From Ancylobacter sp. IITR112 (GTDB taxonomy: Bacteria > Pseudomonadota > Alphaproteobacteria > Rhizobiales > Xanthobacteraceae), in the NCBI RefSeq assembly GCF_041415945.1, contig NZ_JBGCUS010000001.1:3752501-3816500 (forward strand): DNA of 64,000 nucleotides, in the 5' to 3' direction. The position numbers were made by a program, and so were the translations under genes. The notes below the pieces were generated by a model. That model was given only the letters and a program-made list of their open reading frames with translations, did not search any database and was not told the origin of the DNA. Positions within the stretch are counted from its first letter, which is position 1. Each line of letters opens with the position of its first letter. Positions 43,802 to 52,774 of the stretch are shown here, piece by piece.

Positions 43802-45696
43802 TGAACGAGACCATCGCCTCCCTCGGCGCCGCCGACTATCTCGCACGGCACGAGGGCAAGGGCCTGCTGCGCTTCCTCACCTGCGGCAGCGTGGATGACG
43901 GCAAGTCCACCCTCATCGGCCGGCTGCTCTACGACACCAAGCTGCTGTTCGAAGACCAACTGGCGACGCTCGCCTCGGATTCGCGCAAGCACGGCACCGC
44001 CGGCGAGGACCTCGATTTCGCCCTGCTGGTCGACGGACTGGCAGCGGAGCGCGAACAGGGCATCACCATCGACGTTGCCTACCGCTTCTTCGCCACCGAG
44101 CGGCGCAAATTCATCGTCGCCGACACGCCCGGCCATGAGCAGTACACCCGCAACATGGCCACCGGCGCCTCCAATTCCGATGTGGCGGTGATTCTGGTCG
44201 ATGCGCGCAAGGGCATCCTCACCCAGACGCGGCGGCATTCCTTCATCGTCTCGCTGCTGGGGCTGAAGGATGTGGTGCTGGCGGTCAACAAGATCGACCT
44301 GATGGACTATTCGCAGGCGGTCTTCGATCAGATCGTCGCCGAATACCGCGCCTTCGCCGCGCAGTTCGGCTTCCGCACACTGGTGCCGATCCCGATATCC
44401 GCCCGCCATGGCGACAATGTCATCGCCCGCAGCGCCAACACGCCCTGGTATGACGGCCCTTCGCTGCTCGACCATCTCGACACGCTGGAGGTGGAGGATG
44501 GCGCCCATACACGCCCGTTCCGCCTGCCGGTGCAGTGGGTCAACCGGCCAAACCTGAATTTCCGCGGCTTTTCCGGCACCATCGCCTCCGGCACGGTTCG
44601 GGTGGGCGAGGCGGTGGTCGTCGCCGGATCGGGCGCCACGTCGCGCGTCGCCGCCATCGTCACTGCCGACGGGGAACTGCCCGAGGCCGGGGCCGGCCAG
44701 GCGGTGACGCTCACCCTTGCCGACGAAATCGACGCCTCGCGCGGCGATGTGATCGCGGCGGCCAATGCCCGACCGGAAGTCACCGACCAGTTCGCCGCGC
44801 ATCTCATCTGGATGCATGAGGAGGCGCTGCTGCCGGGCCGGCCCTATCTCATGAAGATCGGCACGCGCACCGTCGTCATGTCGGTGACCGAGATCAAGCA
44901 CCGCATCGACGTGAACAGCTTCCAGAAGCTGGCCGCCAAGACGCTGGCGCTGAACGATGTCGCGGTGGTCAATGTCGCCACCCATGAGCCGATCGCCATC
45001 GACCCCTTCGCCGACATTCCCCAGACCGGCGCCTTCATCGTCATCGACCGCATGACCAACCAGACGGTCGGCGCCGGCATGGTCGATTTCGGCCTGCGGC
45101 GGGCGACCAATGTACATTGGCAGGCGCTGGACGTGTCCAAGGCCAGCCGCGCCGGGCTGAAGCTGCAGAAGCCCGCGGTGCTGTGGTTCACCGGCCTCTC
45201 CGGGGCGGGCAAGTCGACCATCGCCAATCTGGTGGAGAAGCGCCTCAACGCGCTGGGCCGACACAGCTATCTGCTCGACGGCGACAATGTCCGCCACGGG
45301 CTGAACAAGGATCTCGGCTTCACCGATGCCGACCGGGTGGAGAATATCCGCCGCGTGGCGGAAGTCGCCCGGCTGATGGTGGATGCCGGGCTGATCGTGC
45401 TCGTCTCCTTCATCTCGCCGTTCCGGGCCGAACGCGAGATGGCGCGCGAGCTTCTGGAGCCGGGAGAGTTTGTCGAGATCTTCGTCGACACACCGCTCGA
45501 GGTGGCGGAACAGCGCGACGTGAAGGGGCTGTACAAGCGGGCGCGGGCCGGACAGATCCGCAATTTCACCGGCATTGACAGCCCCTATGAGCCGCCGCTG
45601 AACCCGGAAATCACCATTGCGAGCGGGGCGCTGGCGGCCGAAGCGGCGGCGGAACGCATCTTCGCCTATCTGCTGGAGAAGGGTTATCTCAGCTAG
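43801..45696 (+). CDS. cysNC: Bifunctional sulfate adenylyltransferase subunit 1 / APS kinase
   Basis: 631 residues. The GTPase half has [18 protein letters not shown] near residue 30, [13 protein letters not shown] and NKIDLMDY (G1, G3 and G4). From about residue 455 comes an APS kinase domain with Walker [13 protein letters not shown] and [15 protein letters not shown]. The fused enzyme activates sulfate to APS and then PAPS. The fusion is common in alphaproteobacteria and resembles NodQ. Confidence 0.97.
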   Translation: MNETIASLGAADYLARHEGKGLLRFLTCGSVDDGKSTLIGRLLYDTKLLFEDQLATLASDSRKHGTAGEDLDFALLVDGLAAEREQGITIDVAYRFFATERRKFIVADTPGHEQYTRNMATGASNSDVAVILVDARKGILTQTRRHSFIVSLLGLKDVVLAVNKIDLMDYSQAVFDQIVAEYRAFAAQFGFRTLVPIPISARHGDNVIARSANTPWYDGPSLLDHLDTLEVEDGAHTRPFRLPVQWVNRPNLNFRGFSGTIASGTVRVGEAVVVAGSGATSRVAAIVTADGELPEAGAGQAVTLTLADEIDASRGDVIAAANARPEVTDQFAAHLIWMHEEALLPGRPYLMKIGTRTVVMSVTEIKHRIDVNSFQKLAAKTLALNDVAVVNVATHEPIAIDPFADIPQTGAFIVIDRMTNQTVGAGMVDFGLRRATNVHWQALDVSKASRAGLKLQKPAVLWFTGLSGAGKSTIANLVEKRLNALGRHSYLLDGDNVRHGLNKDLGFTDADRVENIRRVAEVARLMVDAGLIVLVSFISPFRAEREMARELLEPGEFVEIFVDTPLEVAEQRDVKGLYKRARAGQIRNFTGIDSPYEPPLNPEITIASGALAAEAAAERIFAYLLEKGYLS

Positions 45697-45763
45697 GCAT
45701 CGCCCCACGAGTGCACGCCGCCGGGAGCGGCGTGGAAACGTTCGGTCCGATTTTAAGAGAAGC

Positions 45764-45850
45764 TGGTGCGGGCGGTCGGACTCGAACCGACACTCTGTCA
45801 CCAGAAACGGATTTTGAGTCCGCCGCGTCTACCGATTCCGCCACGCCCGC
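45764..45850 (-). tRNA. tRNA-Leu(CAA)
   Basis: An 87-nt class II tRNA on the minus strand. Acceptor arms GCGGGCG / CGCCCGC pair, the D-arm contains GGCGGAATCGGTAGACGC, the anticodon loop in GGACTCAAAATCC carries CAA, and there is a long variable arm. The T-arm contains GGTTCGAGTCC and CCA is encoded. Confidence 0.96.
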
Positions 45851-45963
45851 GCGGTGGGGTGTCTATAACGAAACGGCGGGCGGAGCCAAGCGAAAAGCCG
45901 ACGCGCCGACGCCTCGGCCGGGGATGCCGGGCCACTCTGCCGTCCGGCGCGCCGCCGCGCCGC

Positions 45964-46494
45964 TCACTCCGCCTTCTGGCAGGTGCCGAAGGCGCTGAGC
46001 ACCTTGCCACCGGCCAGCGTCGACAGCGTCGCCTCCGGCGCGGTGGGGGAGAGTTCGATCGCCCAGGCCGCCATGTCATCATTGCCGTCCAGCATCAGCG
46101 TCTCGCCATTGCCGATGACGCTCTGGATCGAGCTGATATGCGGGCGCTTGTCATCCGACACGCTGGCGATGATCTGCTCGCCGAAATGAATGAGGAAATG
46201 CGCCGGCAGGTCGATCGTGCCGAGCTCGGGCGAGGGATTGCAGCCGGCGGCGGCGCAGATGAACACCTTGTCGAAGGTGCAGGCAATCGCGTCGGGCAGC
46301 GTGTCGCCGGCCGGGGCTGCGGGCGGCACGGCGTCGGACGGCCCGGTGGGGGCGCCGGACGAATCGAGCGCCTGCGGCGGCTGAACCGGCGCGTCCTGAG
46401 ACTGTGCGGGCGCCTGAGCCAGTGCGGACCCCGGGGCCTGCGCGGCAGCGAGTCCGAGAATGAGGCAGAGCGCGGTAGCGGCCGACTTCAACAT
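45964..46494 (-). CDS. Exported hypothetical protein
   Basis: 176 residues. A Sec signal peptide (MLKSAATALCLILGLAAA through ALAQ) is followed by an Ala/Pro/Gln-rich linker (about 30-75). A small domain follows with cysteines in IACTFDKVFICAAAGCNPSPELG and a final FGTCQKAE. Four cysteines suggest two disulfides. No family recognised. The start is chosen for the signal peptide; the frame stays open 30 codons upstream without one. Confidence 0.65.
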   Translation of the reverse strand: MLKSAATALCLILGLAAAQAPGSALAQAPAQSQDAPVQPPQALDSSGAPTGPSDAVPPAAPAGDTLPDAIACTFDKVFICAAAGCNPSPELGTIDLPAHFLIHFGEQIIASVSDDKRPHISSIQSVIGNGETLMLDGNDDMAAWAIELSPTAPEATLSTLAGGKVLSAFGTCQKAE

Positions 46495-46538
46495 GGGAGT
46501 GCCCTGGTACGTGACCGGAAGGAGCGGAGCGCCGCGTC

Positions 46539-46883
46539 TCAATAGACCGGCGTGCGGCACGGCGGATAGGGCGGCGCGCCGCAATAGCCGGGGCCATAGA
46601 CCGGGCGCGGCGGCGGCGGGTAATAGGCCGGCGGCGGGGGCGGCGGCGGCGCGTAGTAATAGGTCTTGGGCTGGTTCGCCGCGGCGGTGACCGCCGAGCC
46701 GATCAGGGCGCCGGCGACGAGGCCGCCGATCAGCGCGCCGGTGGAATTGCTCGCCTGCGCCGGCCGGCTCGCCGCCAGCAGCGGCAGGGCGACGGCAAGC
46801 GCGAGCGTGACCCGGATCACCCAGCCCGCGGCCTTAGCGCCGAGGGCCAGCAGGCTGCGGGATGTGGTGCCGAAGACATTCAT
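46539..46883 (-). CDS. Small secreted Pro/Tyr-rich protein
   Basis: 114 residues. A long signal or anchor segment (GWVIRVTLALAVALPLLAAS, residues 20-40) precedes a Gly/Ala segment with glycine-zipper character (GALIGGLVAGALIGSAV). A C-terminal Pro/Tyr tail follows, with seven prolines in a row and two cysteines near the end. It may be a surface or membrane-interacting protein; no function can be assigned. ATG 46883 has AGAGG upstream. Confidence 0.6.
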   Translation of the reverse strand: MNVFGTTSRSLLALGAKAAGWVIRVTLALAVALPLLAASRPAQASNSTGALIGGLVAGALIGSAVTAAANQPKTYYYAPPPPPPPAYYPPPPRPVYGPGYCGAPPYPPCRTPVY

Positions 46884-47060
46884 GTCCGACCTCTGCGATT
46901 CGCTGACCTGACTATCGCGCGCGGCCCCGCCGGCGGCAAGCGCGCACAATGGCCGCGAAAGGCGCTCCAAGGGCGCGTCGCGGAGCCGCGAACCATCTTC
47001 CCCGTGCCGCGTTGTCGGGCGTCGGCAGCCCTCGGGCACAGGTGAAGTGTGGAGACGAAC

Positions 47061-47372
47061 ATGGACAGACGAGGCTTCTTGCTCGGCCTTGCCGGCGTGC
47101 TGGGCGCGGGCGCCGCCGCCGGCACGGTGCTGGCTTCCTCGGCGGAGGCAGCCCCTTTGGGCCCGCTGCGCGATAGCGGGACCCGCGCACCGGACGCGAT
47201 CGACGCCGCGGCCCGGACACCCGATGGCACGGCGATCGAGGACGCCCAATGGGGTCCGCCCGGCCCACCCCCTCCGGGCTGGCGCCGCCGGCGCCGGCGG
47301 CGCCGGGTCTGCGCGGTGCGGCGCAATCGCTGGGGCCGTCCGGTACGTCGCTGCTGGTATGTCTACCGCTAA
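47061..47372 (+). CDS. Small Tat-exported Arg-rich protein
   Basis: 103 residues. MDRRGFLLGLAGVLGAG is a twin-arginine signal (DRRGFLL) with a signal region ending near ASSAEAA. The mature part is short. It has a Pro-rich stretch, then eight arginines in a row, then more basic and aromatic residues with two cysteines (CAVRRNRWGRPVRRCWYVYR). No family recognised. ATG 47061 has GGAG upstream; a GTG at 47049 is the alternative. It is divergent from the Pro/Tyr-rich gene, and both encode exported low-complexity proteins. Confidence 0.55.
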   Translation: MDRRGFLLGLAGVLGAGAAAGTVLASSAEAAPLGPLRDSGTRAPDAIDAAARTPDGTAIEDAQWGPPGPPPPGWRRRRRRRRVCAVRRNRWGRPVRRCWYVYR

Positions 47373-47436
47373 GAGCGTTTCGAGCGCATCTGGCGCCGCT
47401 GACGCCGCGACGGGTGCCCGCCCGTCGCGGCTCGGT

Positions 47437-48012
47437 TCAGACGATTCGGATCGCGGTGCGTGGGCCGAGCCGGGCGAGCAGGCGGCGCAGATCGGCCGGG
47501 CGGAAGGCGACGCAGCCGGCGGTTGGCTCCAGGGCACCGCGCGCGATGTGCATGAAGACCGCCGAGCCGCGATGGGCGCGGCGCGGGCGGCTGTTGTGGT
47601 CGAGCACCACGACGAGATCATACAGCCCGTCCGCCCGCCACATTTCCTCGTGTGATGCGGAAAACGGCCGCCGCACCAGCCGGTTGTAGCGCCCGTCGCG
47701 CGGCGCATCGCACCAGCCGTCCTCGCGGCTCAGCCGCAGAACCGGGAGCCGGGTGACGGGGCGCGGGCCGCGATCGGCGCGGTAGCGCACCTCGCGCGGG
47801 TGCCAGACGCCGCGCGGCGTGGCGCCGTCGCCCTCCCTCTTGTCGGCGCGGATTCCGGTCCGGCCCAGGGCGACGGGGACCGGCCGCCCGTCCAGCAGCA
47901 GGACGCCGCGCGACGGGAAAGGCGCGCGAGTGGCAGGCTGGCGGGCGACGCGCAGCTCGGAAACGATGCGGGATTTTCGGTGTGATTCTGTGCGAAGGGT
48001 CTTCTTCTTCAC
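47437..48012 (-). CDS. L,D-transpeptidase (YkuD-like)
   Basis: About 191 residues. ALGRTGIRADKREGDGATPRGVW and WCDAPRDGRYNRLVRRPF lead to FMHIARGALEPTAGCVAF, the catalytic histidine and cysteine region (H...S/TxGC) of the YkuD family, which forms 3-3 crosslinks in peptidoglycan or attaches proteins. No signal peptide is evident with the start used. I use GTG 48012 (GGAA upstream) with low certainty; ATG 48117 behind GGAG is also in frame. It is divergent from the CenR-like gene. Confidence 0.75.
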   Translation of the reverse strand: MKKKTLRTESHRKSRIVSELRVARQPATRAPFPSRGVLLLDGRPVPVALGRTGIRADKREGDGATPRGVWHPREVRYRADRGPRPVTRLPVLRLSREDGWCDAPRDGRYNRLVRRPFSASHEEMWRADGLYDLVVVLDHNSRPRRAHRGSAVFMHIARGALEPTAGCVAFRPADLRRLLARLGPRTAIRIV

Positions 48013-48216
48013 GCCATTTCCGTTCACGATCACGTCACGAACCGTCAGCACCTTCGTCCCGTGACTCCTCGACGCTTGCCGAATGCGTTCTGCCTGCCTA
48101 CTCGGGGCATACGGCATTTCACTCCAACCTTGCGTGAGAGTGGACGCGCGAGGCACCTGGGACAAGGGCTTCGACCAGCGGCCGCTCTCGGGAACGCGGA
48201 TATTCGGGAAAGCGAT

Positions 48217-48903
48217 ATGGCGAACGCTCTGCGAGTTTTGGTGGTCGACGACGACAAGGATCTGCGCGAGGCGCTGGTCGAACAGCTCTCGCTCTATGAC
48301 GAATTCGAGGTGGTCTCCGTCGATAGTGCCAATGCCGCGATCAGCGAAGTCGAATCGACGCGCGTCGATCTGGTGCTGATGGATGTCGGCCTGCCGGACA
48401 AGGACGGGCGCGAGGCGGTGCGGGTGATGCGCCAGAACGGCTTCAAGGCGCCGGTCATCATGCTCACCGGCCACGACACCGACAGCGACACCATCATGGG
48501 GCTGGAAGCCGGCGCCAATGACTATGTCGCCAAGCCGTTCCGCTTCGCCGTGCTGCTCGCCCGCATCCGCGCGCAGATGCGCTCGCATGAGGCGAGCGAG
48601 GACGCGGTGTTCACCATCGGGCCCTACACCTTCCGTCCCGGTGCCAAGATGCTGGTGACCGAGCGCAACTCGAAGATTCGCCTGACCGAGAAGGAAACCG
48701 CCATACTGAGGTACCTCTATCGGGCTGGAAAGAAACCGGTGGCGCGCGAAATACTTCTGCAGGAAGTGTGGGGCTATAATTCCGGCGTGACCACCCATAC
48801 GCTTGAGACGCATATTTACCGCCTGCGCCAGAAGATCGAGAAAGACCCGTCCCACCCCAGCCTGCTTGCCACCGAGGCTGGCGGGTACAAATTGCTGCCC
48901 TGA
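48217..48903 (+). CDS. cenR: OmpR-family response regulator, CenR-like
   Basis: 228 residues. The receiver domain has the acidic pair in VVDDDKDLREAL, phospho-acceptor D56 (LVLMDVGLPD) and K in VAKPFRF. The DNA-binding winged helix is in LTEKETAILRYLYRAGKKPVAREILLQEVWGYNSGVTTHTLETHIYRLRQKIE. The sequence is very close to what I know of alphaproteobacterial CenR, the essential cell-envelope regulator, and the L,D-transpeptidase neighbour fits. The partner CenK kinase is not present here. ATG 48217 has GGGAA upstream. Confidence 0.85.
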   Translation: MANALRVLVVDDDKDLREALVEQLSLYDEFEVVSVDSANAAISEVESTRVDLVLMDVGLPDKDGREAVRVMRQNGFKAPVIMLTGHDTDSDTIMGLEAGANDYVAKPFRFAVLLARIRAQMRSHEASEDAVFTIGPYTFRPGAKMLVTERNSKIRLTEKETAILRYLYRAGKKPVAREILLQEVWGYNSGVTTHTLETHIYRLRQKIEKDPSHPSLLATEAGGYKLLP

Positions 48904-48945
48904 CAGGCCGATTGATTCGTCCTGCCTTGGAGTTTCGCCCGCCGA

Positions 48946-49431
48946 ATGTCCATCGAGGACGACATCGCCTTTCTGGAACGTGTGCCGACGCTCGCATTGA
49001 TGGGGCGTGAGGCGTTGCGCGTCATCGCCATCAGCGTCGAGCATTACACGCTGACGCGCGGCCAGACGCTGTTCCATGAAGGCGAAGCGGCGGACTGCGC
49101 CTATGTCGTGCAGGAAGGCAGCCTGCGCGTGGCGCCGGAAGACCCGCAACTGGCGATGCGTCCCGGCCACAGCGCCCGCGCCGGCGAAGGCGCGCTGATC
49201 GGCGAGATGGCGCTGCTGACCGAGACCCGCCGTCCCGCCACCGCCACCGCGCTGGAGCCGGCGGAAGTGCTGCGCATTCCCCGCAACGTGTTCCTGCGCA
49301 CGCTGGAAAGCTATCCCGACGCCGCGCGCGAGCTGACCCGCCGGCTGAGCGAGCGCGTTTCCGCCACCCTTGCCGATCTCGAACGGGTGCGCGAGCGGCT
49401 GGAGGCGATCGAGGACGTGCGGCGGCGATGA
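48946..49431 (+). CDS. Cyclic-nucleotide-binding domain protein
   Basis: 161 residues that form one Crp-type effector domain: LTRGQTLFHEGEAADCAYVVQEGSLRV, then GEGALIGEMALLTETRRPATATAL, a phosphate-binding-cassette-like region. There is no DNA-binding domain. It ends in a helical tail. The stop overlaps the arfB start (ATGA). Ligand and target are unknown; the small size suggests a regulatory partner protein. Confidence 0.82.
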   Translation: MSIEDDIAFLERVPTLALMGREALRVIAISVEHYTLTRGQTLFHEGEAADCAYVVQEGSLRVAPEDPQLAMRPGHSARAGEGALIGEMALLTETRRPATATALEPAEVLRIPRNVFLRTLESYPDAARELTRRLSERVSATLADLERVRERLEAIEDVRRR

Positions 49432-49856
49432 TTCCGGTCGCGCCCCGGGTCTGGCTGGACGAGGACGAGATCGAGGAAACCTTCATCCGCGCCTCCGGTC
49501 CGGGCGGGCAGAACGTCAACAAGGTCTCCAGCGCGGTGCAGCTACGCTTCGACGTGCGCGGCTCCAAGACCTTGGCGGACCATGTGAAAGAACGGCTGGA
49601 GCGGCTCGCCGGGCGGCGCCTCACCAAGGAGGGTGTGCTGGTTCTCGTCGCCCAGCGCTACCGCACGCAGGAGCAGAATCGCGCCGATGCGCTGGCACGG
49701 CTGGTCGAGCTGGTGCGCGAGGCGGCGGTGGTGCCGGTCACGCGCCGCCCGACCCGGCCGACGCTGGGCTCGAAAATCCGCCGGCTGGAGGGCAAGGCCA
49801 AGCGCTCCGGCATCAAGTCGCTGCGCCGCGACCGGCCCGGAGCGCCCGAGGAGTGA
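49428..49856 (+). CDS. arfB: Alternative ribosome-rescue factor ArfB
   Basis: 142 residues. The peptidyl-tRNA hydrolase GGQ motif is in IRASGPGGQNVNKVSSAV near residue 25. The C-terminal tail is strongly basic (KIRRLEGKAKRSGIKSLRRDRPG), as needed to enter the mRNA channel of stalled ribosomes. It frees ribosomes that lack a stop codon. It is translationally coupled to the cyclic-nucleotide-binding gene. Confidence 0.93.
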   Translation: MIPVAPRVWLDEDEIEETFIRASGPGGQNVNKVSSAVQLRFDVRGSKTLADHVKERLERLAGRRLTKEGVLVLVAQRYRTQEQNRADALARLVELVREAAVVPVTRRPTRPTLGSKIRRLEGKAKRSGIKSLRRDRPGAPEE

Positions 49857-49865
49857 GCCTCAATG

Positions 49866-50269
49866 GTGCCGGCACCGTAGTCGCTGCCGAGCAGCGCCTT
49901 GGGGTTGAGGCGCGCGGACGCATCCATGATGGCGGTGATCTCGGCATGGAAGACGGGAATGCCGGTGAGCAGCACCCGATTCTGGCCGCGCCCAATAATC
50001 TCGCCGTCCTTGACGATCACCGCGCCGAACGGCCCGCCCCAGCCCTTCTCAACGGATTCGATCGCAAGGCGCGTCGCTTCTTCCATGAATACCGCCTTGC
50101 CGGGCGGCAGGTCCGTGGCGGCCTGGGCGCTGGACAGTGAAAAACCGGCAGGACCGGCGAGACCGGCGGCAACAGCACTTGCCATGAACAGGGGGCGGTT
50201 GACGCCGCGCGCTTCATGGCAACCGGATCCATGCGCCGTCGTACAGCCACAGCTCAGCAGGGTCGACAT
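49866..50269 (-). pseudogene. Nucleoside deaminase, 3'-truncated remnant
   Basis: The frame from ATG 50269 (GGAGG upstream) has an export-like N-terminus and a cytidine/guanine-deaminase core: MEEATRLAIESVEKGWGGPFGAVIVKDGEIIG and then HAEITAIMDASARL, with the zinc histidine and catalytic glutamate. The second zinc motif PCxxC and everything after it are missing. Beyond about 49870 the frame runs antisense through arfB. The break is close to the arfB stop and suggests a deletion that removed the 3' half. Confidence 0.7.
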
Positions 50270-50393
50270 CTCGGCCTCCAGGCCGGCACCATGCTTCCGC
50301 CATCCGGACGCTCTGGGCCTGCCGCACAAGAGCACGGGATTTCAACCAGTTGAACCGCTAATTGACAAAGAGGTATCCGGCCTTGGGGCGGCG

Positions 50394-50651
50394 TCAGAAA
50401 TCGGTGGCGATGCCCTTCACTTCCCAGTCGCCATAGCGCACCGGCTCGGGACCATCGCGCCCGTCGATCTCGCGCGGCCCGGCGAAGGGCGCGGCGGCGG
50501 CGCGGCGTGCCTCCGCCTCGGCCAGCGCCCGCTCGGCGGCGGGGGTGAGCGGGCGGCGCGGGGCTGGCGCAGCGCTCTCCGCGGCCTGACCGGTGAGGCC
50601 GGTGGGGTGGAGTGTGTGACCGATCGGTGCGGTGGGATCGCTCTGGCTCAT
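50394..50651 (-). CDS. DUF1674 protein (SDHAF4-like)
   Basis: 85 residues. The C-terminus [28 protein letters not shown] is the conserved DUF1674 end found in the succinate dehydrogenase assembly factor SdhAF4. The N-terminus is low-complexity Ala/Pro. It is expected to help mature flavinylated SdhA. ATG 50651 begins MSQSDPTA; the frame is open further upstream. Confidence 0.88.
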   Translation of the reverse strand: MSQSDPTAPIGHTLHPTGLTGQAAESAAPAPRRPLTPAAERALAEAEARRAAAAPFAGPREIDGRDGPEPVRYGDWEVKGIATDF

Positions 50652-50802
50652 GCGCCATTGGAACCACCCGCCGCGCGCCCGCGTCAAGACAGGTCCGCTC
50701 ACGAGCGCGCGACGCCCCTGCCCCCCGGCCAATCTTGCGCGCGCGGCCGGCCGCTCCCATTTCCCCACCGACATGCCGCAACCGGCGGCGCATGAGGGAA
50801 CG

Positions 50803-51798
50803 ATGAACTATTTCCGTACGGCGATCCTGCTCGCGGGCATGACCGCGCTGTTCATGGGCGTCGGCTTCATGATCGGCGGCCAGGGCGGCATGATGATCGC
50901 GCTCATGGTCGCCGCCGGCATGAATGTGTTCAGCTACTGGAATTCCGACCGCATGGTGCTGTCCATGTATGGCGCGCGCGAGGTCGACCGGGCCAGCGCG
51001 CCGGAATTCTACGGCATGGTGGAGGAACTCGCCGCCCGGGCGCAACTGCCGATGCCGCGCGTCTACCTCATGGACAATCCGCAGCCCAACGCCTTCGCCA
51101 CCGGCCGCAACCCGCAGAACGCCGCGGTCGCCGCCACCACCGGCCTGCTCCATTCGCTCTCGCGCGAAGAGGTCGCCGGCGTGATGGCGCATGAGCTGGC
51201 GCATGTGAAAAACTTTGACACGCTGACCATGACCATCACCGCCACGCTGGCGGGCGCGATCTCCATGCTGGCGAACTTCGCCATGTTCTTCGGCGGAAAC
51301 CGCAACAACACTAACGGCTTCGGCATCATCGGCACTATCGCGATGGTGATCCTCGCCCCGCTCGCCGCCATGGTGGTGCAGATGGCGGTGTCGCGTTCGC
51401 GCGAATATGAGGCGGACAAGCTCGGCGCGCAGATCTGCGGCCAGCCGATGTGGCTCGCCTCGGCGCTGGCGAAGATTTCCAACGCCGCCCATGCGGTGCC
51501 GAACATGCCGGCCGAGCACAACCCGGCCACCGCGCACATGTTCATCATCAACCCGCTGTCGGGCGAGCGGATGGACAATCTGTTCTCCACCCACCCCGCC
51601 ACGGAGAACCGCATCGCCGCGCTGCAGGCGCTGGCGCAGCAGATGGGTTCGGGCGGTTATGGCTATGACAACGCCGCCGCTTCGGCCCCGCAGGGCGGGC
51701 CGTGGGCGAGGGGCGGGGCTTCGCGACCGGCCAGCCGCCCGACCGGCAATCCCTGGGGACGCAGCGGCGACCGCGACCGGCGCGGCCCCTGGGGCTGA
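50803..51798 (+). CDS. htpX: HtpX-type membrane zinc protease
   Basis: 331 residues. Two N-terminal membrane helices are followed by the zinc site H130-E-L-A-H134 ([16 protein letters not shown]) and [14 protein letters not shown] with the third ligand. Two more helices lie between. The C-terminus is Gly/Arg/Pro-rich. It degrades misfolded membrane proteins with FtsH. ATG 50803 has GAGGGAA upstream. Confidence 0.95.
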   Translation: MNYFRTAILLAGMTALFMGVGFMIGGQGGMMIALMVAAGMNVFSYWNSDRMVLSMYGAREVDRASAPEFYGMVEELAARAQLPMPRVYLMDNPQPNAFATGRNPQNAAVAATTGLLHSLSREEVAGVMAHELAHVKNFDTLTMTITATLAGAISMLANFAMFFGGNRNNTNGFGIIGTIAMVILAPLAAMVVQMAVSRSREYEADKLGAQICGQPMWLASALAKISNAAHAVPNMPAEHNPATAHMFIINPLSGERMDNLFSTHPATENRIAALQALAQQMGSGGYGYDNAAASAPQGGPWARGGASRPASRPTGNPWGRSGDRDRRGPWG

Positions 51799-51950
51799 GC
51801 GCGGGAGCCGTTTCGGGCGCCGCGCCGCGCAGGCCGGGCGCCGGCGGCCGCTGTTTTCCCGCCCTGCGCGTCGATCGCGCGCGCATCGCGTCCGCTTTGC
51901 CGCCGTGGCGCTTGAAAAAGCCGCGCTTCGCCGCTATCAGAGCCGCGCGT

Positions 51951-52026
51951 GCCGCTTTAGCTCAGTTGGTAGAGCATCGCATTCGTAATGCGGAGGTCGT
52001 CAGTTCGAGTCTGACAAGCGGCACCA
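51951..52026 (+). tRNA. tRNA-Thr(CGT)
   Basis: A 76-nt cloverleaf. Acceptor arms GCCGCTT / AAGCGGC pair, the D-arm has TAGCTCAGTTGG, the anticodon loop in GCATTCGTAATGC carries CGT, the T-arm has AGTTCGAGTCT, and CCA is encoded. Confidence 0.96.
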
Positions 52027-52162
52027 TTCCTTACGCCCCGGCTTTGAAACCCCGGCCGCACCCCTTTCCCCGTTTCAGTCGTTCGTTCCGCGTTCCCGCA
52101 CGCCCTCATCCCGGGGCGTGAGCCGCGATGCCTTGTTTGCGCATGCGCGCGGGGGAAAATCT

Positions 52163-52192
52163 GGGTGGCCGGGTCAAGCCCGGCCATGAGGG
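52163..52192. repeat. Dispersed palindromic repeat, copy A
   Basis: A 30-bp unit (GGGTGGCCGGGTCAAG..., palindromic GGCCGGG/CCCGGCC) is repeated at 52354-52383 with one difference. It resembles the common GGCCGGGCTTGACCC-type intergenic repeat of Hyphomicrobiales. Confidence 0.7.
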
Positions 52193-52293
52193 GGCGTTAC
52201 GTTGTGAGGATGAGCCGGGAGCGCCTCCGCTTCGCTCGATAAGGGTTCCTCCTCCCGCCAGAAGGACCGGGAGCGCGCTGCGCACCACCCGAG

Positions 52294-52323
52294 CCCTCAT
52301 CCCCGGGCTTGACCCGGGGACCC
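52294..52323. repeat. Dispersed palindromic repeat, inverted variant
   Basis: CCCTCATCCCCGGGCTTGAC and following bases are an opposite-orientation relative of the units at 52163 and 52354, with a CCCCGGG/CCCGGGG core. Confidence 0.55.
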
Positions 52324-52353
52324 AGCGTTTCCGCTGGTGCGCCGGGGAAGGCG

Positions 52354-52383
52354 GGGTGGCCGGGTCAAACCCGGCCATGAGGG
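52354..52383. repeat. Dispersed palindromic repeat, copy B
   Basis: 29 of 30 bases match the unit at 52163-52192 in the same orientation. Confidence 0.7.
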
Positions 52384-52774
52384 CTCCAGAACAGCCGCAG
52401 GCTGCGCACAACCCCGCTCGGTAAAGTGCCTTGGGGGCCCTGCGCTGGGTCCGGATCACCTTCGCTACCACTGCCGGCATCAGGGACTCGGCGGGCGGTT
52501 CACCCCCCCCCCCCCCACCCTTCACCGACCCGCTTCGTGGGCCAGCTCTCCCCAACAGGGAGAGGTGCGTCGCAGGCAGCGCCCAGCATGGACTGCGCCG
52601 CAGATGTCCCTCGCCGCCAATAGTGAGTGTCACGCCTGATCTTCGTAGCTCGCGGGCTGACGACGACGACGGCTCGATCATCCAATTATGTCGGATGATT
52701 TGTGCGATATAATCCGCTGGATCGAATGATCATCCGCTGCGATCAGAGGGCGGTTACCAAAGGGGAGACGCATC

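Larger units (their letters stand above)
52027..52774. other. Repeat-rich intergenic region without genes
   Basis: About 750 bp after tRNA-Thr. It holds two direct copies and one inverted variant of a palindromic element, a run of 14 C, and stretches resembling dispersed intergenic repeats. Open frames here are Arg/Pro-rich and repeat-derived. The last 100 bp becomes A/T-richer (ATCGAATGATCATCCG) and probably contains the promoter of the YeiH gene. Confidence 0.6.

Noticed and set aside
43792..45801. A 669-codon open frame antisense to cysNC
   Set aside because: It is a shadow of the conserved cysNC gene and has no recognisable motif.
52163..52383. Possible CRISPR array
   Set aside because: Only three units, one inverted, with unequal spacing and no cas genes. 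The units are intergenic palindromes.
52106..52681. Open frames in the repeat region after tRNA-Thr
   Set aside because: Their residues (for example MAGLDPATQ-type stretches) come from the palindromic repeats, a common source of false genes.
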